Of a stretch of DNA of 64,000 nucleotides, positions 1 through 8,154 are shown piece by piece; the first letter of the stretch is position 1; every line of letters starts with the position of its first letter. Made by a program: the position numbers and the translations under genes. The stretch lies in NCBI GenBank assembly GCA_964571195.1, contig CAZNAD010000001.1, positions 310,001 through 374,000 on the forward strand. Direction: 5' to 3'. The notes under the pieces were generated by a model. That model ran no database searches. It was given only the letters and a program-made list of their open reading frames with translations, and was not told the DNA's origin. This DNA comes from PALSA-1006 sp964571195 (lineage in GTDB: Bacteria; Pseudomonadota; Gammaproteobacteria; Burkholderiales; Gallionellaceae).

Positions 1-208
1 CGGTTTCGAATGGCGCGATCCGGGTTGCTCGATGTGTCTGGCGATGAATGATGATCGTCTGGCACCCGGCGAGCGTTGTGCGGCTACTTCCAATCGCAAC
101 TTCGAGGGGCGGCAGGGGCAGGGTGGGCGCACGCATCTGGTGAGTCCGGCAATGGCCGCTGCCGCCGCGATCGCGGGGCATTTTGTGGATGTGCGGGAGC
201 CGGTGTGA
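1..208 (+). CDS. leuC: 3-isopropylmalate dehydratase large subunit, C-terminal end (partial)
   Basis: Only the last 68 codons lie in the window; the first complete codon is at base 2. The peptide has the C-terminal signature of the aconitase family LeuC, with CSMCLAMN (cluster cysteine region) followed by SNRNFEGRQG and THLVSPAMAAAAAI. LeuC and LeuD together isomerise 2-isopropylmalate to 3-isopropylmalate using a 4Fe-4S cluster in the cytoplasm. The stop TGA overlaps the start of leuD by one base (TGATG), so the two subunits are translationally coupled, as is normal for this enzyme. Confidence 0.95.
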   Translation, partial: GFEWRDPGCSMCLAMNDDRLAPGERCAATSNRNFEGRQGQGGRTHLVSPAMAAAAAIAGHFVDVREPV

Positions 209-846
209 TGAAAAAATTTACTGAATTCTCTGGTGTGGTTGCGCCGTTGGACAGAGCCAACGTGGATACCGACGCGATCATTCCGAAGCAGTTCCTGAAG
301 TCGATCAAGCGCAGCGGCTTCGGCCCCAACGCGTTCGACGAGTGGCGTTATCTCGACCACGGCGAGCCGGGTATGGATAACAGCAAACGCCAGATCAATC
401 CCGATTTCGTGCTGAACCAGCCGCGTTATCAGGGCGCGCAGATCCTGTTGGCGCGCGAGAATTTCGGCTGCGGTTCGTCGCGCGAACATGCGCCGTGGGC
501 GCTGGAAGACTACGGCTTCCGCGTCATCATCGCGCCGAGCTTTGCCGATATCTTTTTCAATAACTGCTTCAAGAACGGCCTGTTGCCGATCAAGCTGGCT
601 GCCGACAAGGTGGATGCACTGTTCAAGGCGGTGGCAGCCGAGGTCGGCTACAAGCTGACGGTCGATTTGGCGCAGCAACGTATCGTCGCGCCGGACGGCA
701 CGGTTTATCCCTTTGAGGTGGACGCCCATCGCAAACATTGCCTGCTCAACGGCTTGGACGATATCGGTCTGACCCTGCAGCATGTGGATGACATCAAGGC
801 GTTCGAGACGAAGCACCGCGCGGCGCAGCCGTGGTTGTTCGCATGA
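208..846 (+). CDS. leuD: 3-isopropylmalate dehydratase small subunit
   Basis: 212 residues, the usual length for bacterial LeuD. The protein opens MKKFTEFSGVVAPLDRANVDTDAIIPKQFL and contains the swivel-domain motif NFGCGSSREHAPWAL, both diagnostic of the family (motifs shortened here). A longer reading frame begins at base 76, but the ATG at 208 directly overlaps the leuC stop and matches the family N-terminus, so I chose it. It partners LeuC in the second step of leucine biosynthesis. leuB follows 28 bases downstream, giving a leuCDB operon. Confidence 0.97.
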   Translation: MKKFTEFSGVVAPLDRANVDTDAIIPKQFLKSIKRSGFGPNAFDEWRYLDHGEPGMDNSKRQINPDFVLNQPRYQGAQILLARENFGCGSSREHAPWALEDYGFRVIIAPSFADIFFNNCFKNGLLPIKLAADKVDALFKAVAAEVGYKLTVDLAQQRIVAPDGTVYPFEVDAHRKHCLLNGLDDIGLTLQHVDDIKAFETKHRAAQPWLFA

Positions 847-874
847 TTTTTAATTTGATTGAAAGAGTCGAAAG

Positions 875-1939
875 ATGAAGATCGCAGTTTTGCCGGGTGA
901 CGGCATCGGGACGGAGATCGTTGCGCAGGCGGCCAAAGTGTTGGAGGCATTGCGTAGCGACGGTCTGAAGATAGAGCTGGAATACGCGCATATCGGCGGT
1001 GCCGGTTACGATGCGGCGAAAGACCCGCTGCCGGAAGCCACGCTGAAATTGTCGCAGCAATCCGACGCGGTGCTATTGGGGGCCGTGGGCGGTTATCAAT
1101 ACGACACACTGCCGCGTCCGATGCGTCCCGAACAGGGCTTGCTGCGCATTCGCAAGGGGCTGGGCTTGTTCGCCAACCTGCGTCCGGCGCTGGTGTACCC
1201 TGAACTGGTGAACTCCTCCAGTCTGAAGCCCGAGCTGGTGTCCGGCCTGGACATCATGATTCTGCGCGAACTCACCGGCGACATCTATTTCGGTCAGCCG
1301 CGCGGCATCCGCACACTGGATAACGGCGAACGTCAGGGCTTCGACACCATGCACTACAGCGAATCGGAAGTGCGTCGCGTGGCGCATGTCGGCTTCCAGA
1401 TCGCGATGAAGCGCAATAAAAAGATGTGCTCGGTGGACAAAGCCAACGTGCTCGACACCAGCATGTTCTGGCGCGAGATCGTGACCGACGTGGCGAAGGA
1501 ATATCCGCAGGTCGAGTTGAGCCACATGTACGTGGACAACGCCGCGATGCAACTGGTGCGCGCGCCCAAGCAGTTCGATGTGATCCTCACCGGCAACATC
1601 TTTGGCGACATCCTGTCGGACGAAGCCTCGATGCTGACCGGCTCCATCGGTATGCTGCCGTCGGCGTCGCTGGATGCCAACAACAAGGGTTTGTACGAGC
1701 CTTGTCACGGTTCCGCACCGGATATCGCGGGCAAGGATATCGCCAATCCGCTGGCGACCATCCTGTCGGTGGCGATGATGCTGCGCTACACCTTCGCCGA
1801 CGAGACGAACGCGACACGCATCGAGAACGCGGTGCGCAAGGTGTTGCAACAGGGCATCCGCACTGGCGATATCTGGCAGGAAGGTATGCAGAAGGTCGGT
1901 TGCGCGGCGATGGGTGCTGCGGTGGTCGCGGCGCTGTAA
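875..1939 (+). CDS. leuB: 3-isopropylmalate dehydrogenase
   Basis: 354 residues. It oxidatively decarboxylates 3-isopropylmalate with NAD in leucine synthesis. The N-terminus MKIAVLPGDGIGTEI, the substrate region LRELTGDIYFG, the catalytic-lysine segment SVDKANVLDTS, the metal-binding run GNIFGDILSDEASML, and the C-terminal EPCHGSAPDIAGK are all typical of the isocitrate/isopropylmalate dehydrogenase family. A purine-rich GAAAGAGTCGAAAG sits just before the ATG. It is third in the leuCDB operon; asd follows after a 125-base gap with a long inverted repeat. Confidence 0.97.
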   Translation: MKIAVLPGDGIGTEIVAQAAKVLEALRSDGLKIELEYAHIGGAGYDAAKDPLPEATLKLSQQSDAVLLGAVGGYQYDTLPRPMRPEQGLLRIRKGLGLFANLRPALVYPELVNSSSLKPELVSGLDIMILRELTGDIYFGQPRGIRTLDNGERQGFDTMHYSESEVRRVAHVGFQIAMKRNKKMCSVDKANVLDTSMFWREIVTDVAKEYPQVELSHMYVDNAAMQLVRAPKQFDVILTGNIFGDILSDEASMLTGSIGMLPSASLDANNKGLYEPCHGSAPDIAGKDIANPLATILSVAMMLRYTFADETNATRIENAVRKVLQQGIRTGDIWQEGMQKVGCAAMGAAVVAAL

Positions 1940-1958
1940 AAATTACATGGGAAGGGGG

Positions 1959-2017
1959 AAGAGGGAAGGGAGAAGGGTAACTGCGGAGCGGTTTTTCACC
2001 CTTCCCCCTTCTCTCTT
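1959..2017. repeat. Homopurine/homopyrimidine inverted repeat between leuB and asd
   Basis: Bases 1959-1978 are a purine run (last base T) and bases 1998-2017 are its near-perfect reverse complement (18 of 20 positions), separated by 19 bases. A second small hairpin, GCACC-GCA-GGTGC, lies at 2020-2032. No T tract follows, so an ordinary intrinsic terminator is not supported. It may be a structured mRNA element or a dispersed repeat; whether copies exist elsewhere in the genome cannot be seen here. Confidence 0.7.
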
Positions 2018-2064
2018 AAGCACCGCAGGTGCGCCCCCTTCCCGATTCAATTGAGGATAGAGAA

Positions 2065-3168
2065 ATGAAAGTCGGTCTGATCGGTTGGCGCGGGATGGTG
2101 GGTTCGGTGCTCATGCAGCGCATGCGCGAGGAAAAGGATTTCGACCTCATCGATGCGGTGTTCTTTACCACCTCGAATGCCGGGGGTGTCGCTCCTGCCG
2201 AAGGTAAGGGCGTGCCGTTGAAGGACGCGATGGATATCAACGAACTGAAGGCGATGGATGCCATCATCTCCTGCCAAGGCGGCGACTACACCACCGAGAT
2301 ATTCCCCAAACTGCGCGCTGCCGGTTGGCAGGGCTACTGGATCGACGCGGCTTCCACACTGCGCATGGAGAAGGATGCAGTCATCATCCTCGATCCGGTC
2401 AATCTCGACCTCATCAAGGAATCGCTGGTCAACGGCGGCAAGAATTTCATCGGCGGCAATTGCACCAACAGCATCCTGCTGATGGGCTTGGGCGGCCTGT
2501 TCCATGCGGGGCTGGTGGAGTGGGTCTCTTCCATGACCTATCAGGCGGCATCCGGCGCGGGCGCGCAGAACATGCGCGAACTGCTGAACCAGATGGGCGT
2601 GGCGCACGCCTGCGTGGCCGATCTGTTGGCCGATCCGAAGTCGGCCATTCTGGAAATTGACCGCCGACTGGCGGAGAAGCTGCGTTCTGCGGATATGCCG
2701 ACCGAAAACTTCGGCGCGCCGCTCGCGGGTAGCCTGATCCCGTGGATCGACAAGCAACTCGACAACGGCCAGTCCAAAGAAGAGTGGAAGGGCAAGGCCG
2801 AGGTCAACAAGATACTGGGCACGACTGCCGTTATTCCCGTGGATGGCTTGTGCGTGCGCATCGGCGCAATGCGTTGCCACAGTCTGGCGCTGACTCTCAA
2901 ACTCAAGAAGGATGTGCCATTGAGCGAGATCGAAGCGCTCATCAAGGGTGGTAATCCCTGGGTCAAATTCGTGCCGAATGAGCGCAGCATCAGTGTGCGC
3001 GAGCTCACGCCCGTTGCTGTGACCGGCAAGTTGGATATCGCAGTCGGACGTGTACGCAAGATGGAGCTGGGGCCGGAGTATGTGAGTGCTTTTGTGTGCG
3101 GCGACCAATTGTTGTGGGGAGCGGCAGAGCCATTGCGTCGTATGTTACGTATCTTGTTGGACAAGTAG
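2065..3168 (+). CDS. asd: Aspartate-semialdehyde dehydrogenase
   Basis: 367 residues, close to E. coli Asd. It reduces aspartyl-4-phosphate to aspartate semialdehyde, the branch point for lysine, diaminopimelate, threonine and methionine. The N-terminal NADP loop VGLIGWRGMVGSVL and the active-site segment GGNCTNS, with the catalytic cysteine at residue 133, are clear. The frame is open from 2029, but ATG 2065 follows GAGGATAGAGAA and matches the family start. The leuB-asd-fimV-truA order is a common betaproteobacterial arrangement. Confidence 0.97.
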   Translation: MKVGLIGWRGMVGSVLMQRMREEKDFDLIDAVFFTTSNAGGVAPAEGKGVPLKDAMDINELKAMDAIISCQGGDYTTEIFPKLRAAGWQGYWIDAASTLRMEKDAVIILDPVNLDLIKESLVNGGKNFIGGNCTNSILLMGLGGLFHAGLVEWVSSMTYQAASGAGAQNMRELLNQMGVAHACVADLLADPKSAILEIDRRLAEKLRSADMPTENFGAPLAGSLIPWIDKQLDNGQSKEEWKGKAEVNKILGTTAVIPVDGLCVRIGAMRCHSLALTLKLKKDVPLSEIEALIKGGNPWVKFVPNERSISVRELTPVAVTGKLDIAVGRVRKMELGPEYVSAFVCGDQLLWGAAEPLRRMLRILLDK

Positions 3169-3296
3169 TTGAGATCGCGTGATAAACCGATTTATATATT
3201 GTCAGTTAACGCATGAATTTAAAGGGAAGGTGAGCTTGCATCACTAACTCCATGATGTTAATCTGAATAACGTCTGAAAATTAAAAGGGTGGCAGC

Positions 3297-6116
3297 GTGC
3301 GGAAATCATTTCTGAAAACGTTCGGTTTTTTTGCCTGTTTGGCATGGTCTGGTATGGCCGCTGCGGTGGGCTTCGGCGGAATCAATGTCACCTCTGCATT
3401 AGGACAACCCCTTGCCGCCGAGATCGAGCTGGTGGCGGTGGAACAGGCCGATAAAGCAAGCCTTAGCGCGCGACTGGCATCGGCTGATGCGTTTAAAGGC
3501 GCAGGCATCGACTACCCTTACGCGCTGCCGAAACTTAAATTTTCGGTCGAGACCCGCACTAATGGCGAGTTCTACATCAAAGCGACTTCTTCCCAGCCGG
3601 TCAATGAGCCTTTTGTCAGTTTGCTGATTGAATTGAACTGGGCATCTGGACGTCTGCTGCGCGAATATACCTTCCTGCTGGATCCTCCGGGTTTTGTGGC
3701 GGAACAACCTGCCGCTGCCACAGTGCAGCCGATCGAACCAGTGGTTGTGGCACCCGTGGTTGCACCAGTGCCTGCGGCACCGGTTCCCGAGCTGGCGCCG
3801 GCTGCCTCGGCTCCAATAGAAGCGCAGCAACCTCAGGCTGAAGTGATTGTAGCGGCTTCCGCTCCTGCACCCGCAGAAGCAGCCCAGGCTGTAGAGCCGA
3901 CACCCGCCGCACCGGCATCGATTGCGGAAGAAACCAAAGCGGTCGAACCCGCGCCAGCCGTCGAGTCGAAATCGGTAGAACAAGCTGCGCCAGCGCCTGC
4001 ACCGGTCAAACAAGCCGTTGCCCTCGCGCAAGTTTCGGAAACGGGCGTCACGGTCAAACGCGGCGACACCCTGAGCAAGATCGCCAACAAAACCAAAGAG
4101 GTCGATGTCAGTCTGGAGCGGATGCTGGTCGCGCTCTATCGCGCCAACGCCGAGGCATTCGATGGCAAGAACATGAACCGCCTGAGAGTCGGCAAGATCC
4201 TGCGTTTGCCACAGTCGGAAGAAGTCGGAGGTATCCAGCAGGTCGAAGCCGAGAAGGAAGTGCGCGCACAAGTAGCCGATTGGAACGCCTATCGTCAGCA
4301 ACTCGCGGCAGCGACCGGGCAGGTCGGCGAGCAACGCGCGAAACAGGAAGTGTCCGGCAAGATCAGCACTTCGGTGGTGGACAAGGCACCTGCCGCCAAA
4401 GAGACCGCCAAAGAGGTGTTGAAGCTGTCGAAAGGCGAAGCCCCCGGTGATCAGACTTCTGCCGGTGGAAAGTCAAAAGACAAGAATGCCAAAGAGGAAG
4501 AGTCCGTCGCCAAAGGCAAAGCATTGCAGGAAGCTGAGCAGCGCGCGGCATTGCTGGAAAAGAACATCAAGGATATGCAGCGTCTGGTCGAGTTGAAGAA
4601 TCAGGCCGCTGCTGCGGCAGCCTCTTCCGCAGCAGCGGTATCCTCTGTCGCACCTGCATCAGCAGTTGTCGCTGCGAGCGCTGTCGCAGTTGCGAAGCCC
4701 GCCTTGCCACAGCCGCAAGAGATCGCTCCACCGCCTTCTTTACTCGACGAGATACTGGGCAATCCGATCTATCTGGGTGCCGGTGCCGCCGTGCTGTTGG
4801 GGCTGGTCGGTTTGGGCTACACACGCTTCAAGGCTGGCAAGCAGGCCGCGCCGAAGTCTTTTGCTGAAGAAGCCGGAAATGCTACCGGACGGATTGCGGC
4901 ACCCGTGGTCGCTTCTCCCGATACGGGCGACTTCACTTCTTCGATGTCTCCCGCGCTGGATGAAGTGGCCGAAGAAGTCGATCCGATCCGCGAAGCGGAT
5001 GTATTCCTCAGTTTCGGGCGCGATGTGCAAGCCGAAGAAGTTCTGAAGGACGCGCTGGCGAAAGATCCCGGCAATAATCCCGTGAAATTGAAACTGCTCT
5101 CTATCTATGCGGAGCGCAAAGATACCAAGTCGTTCTACGTCTATGCGATGGAGATCAAAGAGTCGGGTGACGTGGCATCTTGGGAGCAGGCCGCAGCCAT
5201 GGGGCGTGTACTTGAGCCGAACAATGCTTTTTATGGCGGTAACGGTGAGGCTGAAACCGTCGTTGCTGAAGCCGACAGTGATGCTTCGCTGCCTGTGGTC
5301 GATTTCGATTTGGGCTTGGGGGACAATACTCCGTCTCCAGCCGAGCAGACTATCGCGACTTTCGATATCCATAGCGCACTCGAACCGGAAGCCGCCGTCG
5401 GTGAGAAAACTGTCATTCTGTCTGCCGCTGATCTGCTTGCGGCACAGGAAACGCCGATGGATTTCGACGTGACCAGCACCCACTCCGGGGTGAAAGCAGC
5501 CGTGGACGAAGAGCCGAAGCTGGATATTCCGGCGATGGATTTCGACGTAACCGGGACGCAGCCAGAAGCAAAATCTGATGCAGCAGAAGAGCCTAAACTA
5601 GACATTGCGGCGATGGATTTCGATATCGGCGCGATCAAAATACCGGCAGCATCTACAGCTCCGCAACCTGTTGCCGAAGTTGCCGCCCCCACCCTAGATC
5701 TGGATGATCTGGTGTTCGAGGCTCCGGCTAAGGTTGCCGCGACATCTGCGGCAGAAGCACCTGCGGCACCAGCATCTACGAAAGATCAGGGGCTGGAGTT
5801 CACGATTGATATCCCCACTGAAACCAAGCCGGAGGCAGCAGCAAAACCTGCCGCACCGGTGAAGGATATGGGGCTGGCCGATATCAGTCTGAATCTCGAT
5901 GAGTTGACTGCACCTGAGGTGGTTACTCCGGCACCGGCGGCGACCGAAGTCAAGGATGAGCGCTGGCAGGAAGTGGCAACCAAACTCGATCTGGCGAAAG
6001 CCTATCAGGAGATGGGGGACCAGGCCGGTGCGCGCGAGATACTGGAAGAAGTCTTGCGTGACGGTGACGAGAAACAGCAAGCCACTGCGCAGGAACTGTT
6101 GCAACAATTGGCGTAA
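3297..6116 (+). CDS. fimV: FimV-type polar hub / pilus assembly protein
   Basis: 939 residues, starting at GTG with AGGGTGG upstream. A signal peptide (first ~22 residues, ending MAAA) is followed by the conserved FimV N-terminal domain (VGFGGINVTSALGQPL), a Pro/Ala-rich stretch, a LysM domain at about 248-305 (VKRGDTLSKIA), a coiled coil, one membrane segment at about 488-505, and an acidic cytoplasmic region that ends in the conserved FimV C-terminal domain (last ~50 residues, LDLAKAYQEMGD). In related bacteria FimV anchors polar type IV pilus and chemosensory proteins to peptidoglycan. About residues 722-780 hold three copies of an AMDFD(V/I) unit with EEPKLDI spacers. Confidence 0.93.
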   Translation: MRKSFLKTFGFFACLAWSGMAAAVGFGGINVTSALGQPLAAEIELVAVEQADKASLSARLASADAFKGAGIDYPYALPKLKFSVETRTNGEFYIKATSSQPVNEPFVSLLIELNWASGRLLREYTFLLDPPGFVAEQPAAATVQPIEPVVVAPVVAPVPAAPVPELAPAASAPIEAQQPQAEVIVAASAPAPAEAAQAVEPTPAAPASIAEETKAVEPAPAVESKSVEQAAPAPAPVKQAVALAQVSETGVTVKRGDTLSKIANKTKEVDVSLERMLVALYRANAEAFDGKNMNRLRVGKILRLPQSEEVGGIQQVEAEKEVRAQVADWNAYRQQLAAATGQVGEQRAKQEVSGKISTSVVDKAPAAKETAKEVLKLSKGEAPGDQTSAGGKSKDKNAKEEESVAKGKALQEAEQRAALLEKNIKDMQRLVELKNQAAAAAASSAAAVSSVAPASAVVAASAVAVAKPALPQPQEIAPPPSLLDEILGNPIYLGAGAAVLLGLVGLGYTRFKAGKQAAPKSFAEEAGNATGRIAAPVVASPDTGDFTSSMSPALDEVAEEVDPIREADVFLSFGRDVQAEEVLKDALAKDPGNNPVKLKLLSIYAERKDTKSFYVYAMEIKESGDVASWEQAAAMGRVLEPNNAFYGGNGEAETVVAEADSDASLPVVDFDLGLGDNTPSPAEQTIATFDIHSALEPEAAVGEKTVILSAADLLAAQETPMDFDVTSTHSGVKAAVDEEPKLDIPAMDFDVTGTQPEAKSDAAEEPKLDIAAMDFDIGAIKIPAASTAPQPVAEVAAPTLDLDDLVFEAPAKVAATSAAEAPAAPASTKDQGLEFTIDIPTETKPEAAAKPAAPVKDMGLADISLNLDELTAPEVVTPAPAATEVKDERWQEVATKLDLAKAYQEMGDQAGAREILEEVLRDGDEKQQATAQELLQQLA

Positions 6117-6133
6117 AGGTCTGTTGACCAGAG

Positions 6134-6170
6134 ATCGGCAGCCGATACCTCTGGCTGCCGATTTTTATTT
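6134..6170 (+). terminator. Intrinsic terminator after fimV
   Basis: A perfect 10-base-pair stem ATCGGCAGCC / GGCTGCCGAT with a 9-base loop is followed directly by TTTTATTT. It starts 18 bases after the fimV stop and separates fimV from the EcfT-like gene and truA. Confidence 0.9.
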
Positions 6171-6227
6171 GTGCGGGCTGATCGTTCCTCGGACCGGTCC
6201 CGGGAATACCCCAGCTGGACACCATAG

Positions 6228-6845
6228 ATGAAGATACCGCGACCACATCCCGCGACGCAGATACTGGTATGGGTCTGTCTTGCGATCATCGTGCAGATCC
6301 TGCCGCCGGCATGGCTGCTGGTGGCCGTCTGCCTGTTGTTGTTGCTCGCCGTCAAAATACATATCCAACGCCTGTTCACGCTGATGCGCCGCACACGCTG
6401 GATATTCTTCTCCCTGTTGCTGATCTATGCCTTCGCCACGCCGGGTGAGGCGCTGTGGGCATCCGACTATGCTCCCACGCGCGAAGGCCTGTTCGAAGGA
6501 CTGATCCAGTTGGGGCGGATTGCCTGCGTGTTGGCTGCGCTGTCGATATTGCTCACGCTGTTGAAGCGCGATCAACTGATCAGCGGCCTCTATGTTTTGG
6601 CCTACCCCGTGCGTTATCTCGGCTTGTCGCGGGAACGTCTCGCCGTGCGTCTGGCACTGACGCTGCATTATGCGGAGAATGCCATGCGTGACACGGCCAG
6701 CGATTGGCGCAGTGCCATCCGGCAAGCACTGGCCGGCGAGTCGCACGATACGGCACATATTCCCTTGCCGCTGCATCCACTCGGCTGGATTGATTTCGGA
6801 CTGTTGCTGGTGAGCACTGTGTTGTTGATCGGGGCCGGACTATGA
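6228..6845 (+). CDS. EcfT/CbiQ-like transmembrane protein
   Basis: 205 residues with about five hydrophobic segments: two near the N-terminus (residues ~10-42), one at ~57-70, one at ~95-112 and one at the extreme C-terminus. The central cytoplasmic part (LTLLKRDQLISGLYVLAYPVR, shortened) resembles the coupling helices of the EcfT/CbiQ family of energy-coupling-factor transporters. No ATPase or substrate-binding subunit is next to it, so the substrate is unknown. The stop overlaps the truA start (ATGA), so it is translationally coupled to truA. Family assignment is by resemblance only. Confidence 0.65.
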   Translation: MKIPRPHPATQILVWVCLAIIVQILPPAWLLVAVCLLLLLAVKIHIQRLFTLMRRTRWIFFSLLLIYAFATPGEALWASDYAPTREGLFEGLIQLGRIACVLAALSILLTLLKRDQLISGLYVLAYPVRYLGLSRERLAVRLALTLHYAENAMRDTASDWRSAIRQALAGESHDTAHIPLPLHPLGWIDFGLLLVSTVLLIGAGL

Positions 6846-7615
6846 GGATCGCTTTGGGGGTGGAATACGACGGCGGCGGCTTCAACGGCTGGCAGAGTCA
6901 GGCCGACGGACATACCGTGCAAGATACGCTACAGCAGGCGCTGAGCCGGATCGCCTGTGAGCCAGTATCTGTCATCGCCGCAGGGCGCACCGATACCGGC
7001 GTACATGCGCTGGAGCAAGTCATCCATTTCGACACCGACACCGATAGGCCGCTGAGCGCATGGGTGCGCGGCGTGAATGCCCTGTTGCCGCGCAACATCG
7101 CCGTGTTGTGGGCGCATGCCGTGCCGGAAGCGTTCCATGCGCGTTTTTCGGCGCAAGCACGCAGTTACCAGTATGTATTGATTAACCGTCCCTCGCGTAG
7201 TGCCGTGCACCACGGCAAGGTCGGCTGGTTCCATGCCCCGCTGGATGTGCAGGCGATGCAAGCCGCAGCCTGTCATCTGCTCGGACAACACGACTTCACT
7301 TCCTTCCGTGCCGCCGAGTGTCAGGCAAAATCGCCGGTCAAAAATCTTGCCCGGCTCGATATCCGCCAGCAGGGCGACACGATCATTTTCAATCTCACTG
7401 CCGATGCCTTTCTGCATCACATGGTGCGCAACATCGTCGGTTGTCTGGTGTACGTCGGCAAAGGCAAACATCCTCCGCACTGGATACAGACAGTGCTGCA
7501 AGCGCGCCAGCGCAGTGTGGCCGCCCCGACGTTTGCACCGGACGGACTCTATCTGTGCCACATCACTTACGATGCGAAGTGGGGTCTGCCGCAGATAGAA
7601 AATCGAGCAGACTAA
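6842..7615 (+). CDS. truA: tRNA pseudouridine(38-40) synthase
   Basis: 257 residues, typical TruA length. It isomerises uridines 38-40 in the anticodon arm of many tRNAs. The catalytic aspartate is D51 in AAGRTDTGVHA, and the family motifs FHARFSA, DFTSFRA and FLHHMVRNIVG are present. Its ATG overlaps the stop of the upstream membrane protein. In many betaproteobacteria trpF and trpB follow truA; here an unrelated cassette follows. Confidence 0.96.
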   Translation: MRIALGVEYDGGGFNGWQSQADGHTVQDTLQQALSRIACEPVSVIAAGRTDTGVHALEQVIHFDTDTDRPLSAWVRGVNALLPRNIAVLWAHAVPEAFHARFSAQARSYQYVLINRPSRSAVHHGKVGWFHAPLDVQAMQAAACHLLGQHDFTSFRAAECQAKSPVKNLARLDIRQQGDTIIFNLTADAFLHHMVRNIVGCLVYVGKGKHPPHWIQTVLQARQRSVAAPTFAPDGLYLCHITYDAKWGLPQIENRAD

Positions 7616-7625
7616 AATCCTGATG

Positions 7626-7644
7626 CTGTCGTAACGACAGTTTT
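7626..7644 (+). terminator. Weak candidate terminator after truA
   Basis: CTGTCG-TAA-CGACAG forms a 6-base-pair hairpin followed by TTTT, 10 bases after the truA stop. The stem is short, so termination would be inefficient. The 246 bases that follow, up to the PqqD-like gene, contain no gene I can support. Confidence 0.45.
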
Positions 7645-7890
7645 AGCACCACTATCCCCCTGCTTTTCCCAAGATGATCGTGACGTTGCTGGCTATGTCA
7701 GCGAATGTCAGTTCATGCCAAGCCGGACATTGGAAAATTCTCATGATGAATATCGGACATCTGACTCCTTGTTGGTCTCCGGTTATTCGCGCATTGCAAG
7801 AATGTAATCGACCGACACGGGATGAGGTAATGCCTGCGAGGTTAAATTCGGCCATTAGAATCAAGCAGTCAGCGATGGAAATTGAAAGTT

Positions 7891-8154
7891 ATGAATGGAC
7901 AGGCAGTCGATTTTCCAAAACGGGAGACCTTGTGTCGCTTGGCTTTGAGTGAGAGCGGCTTTGTTTTTGATCCGGTCACCGGAAATAGTTTCACGGTCAA
8001 TACCACCGGATTGTCCATCCTCAGGCAATTGCAGAAATGGGATGATTGGAATCAGGTGATCGTCTCTTTGCTGGAGGATTTTGAGGCCGAAGCACATGTT
8101 GTTGAGCGTGATGTGATCGAGTTTGCATCCTCTCTGAGAAGTGCGTTCAAGTGA
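7891..8154 (+). CDS. PqqD-like small protein
   Basis: 87 residues from ATG 7891; a TTG three codons earlier is possible but no better supported. The pattern FVFDPVTGNSFTVNTTG-ILRQL, then VIVSLLEDFEA and VVERDVIEFASSL, follows the PqqD fold: the L-x-G-x-xY/F-x-hN-x-xG strand-turn, a helix, and the D-V-x-x-F-h-x-x-L tail. PqqD domains bind leader peptides for modifying enzymes, or serve related chaperone roles. No radical-SAM enzyme is adjacent. The gene overlaps the ATP-grasp gene by 4 bases (GTGA), suggesting the two products act together. Confidence 0.7.
   Translation: MNGQAVDFPKRETLCRLALSESGFVFDPVTGNSFTVNTTGLSILRQLQKWDDWNQVIVSLLEDFEAEAHVVERDVIEFASSLRSAFK

Noticed and set aside
7674..7952. 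92-codon plus-strand frame before and across the PqqD-like gene, considered as a precursor peptide
   Set aside because: It overlaps the PqqD-like gene in another frame, has no ribosome site, and lacks the repeated or core-like residues of a modified peptide.
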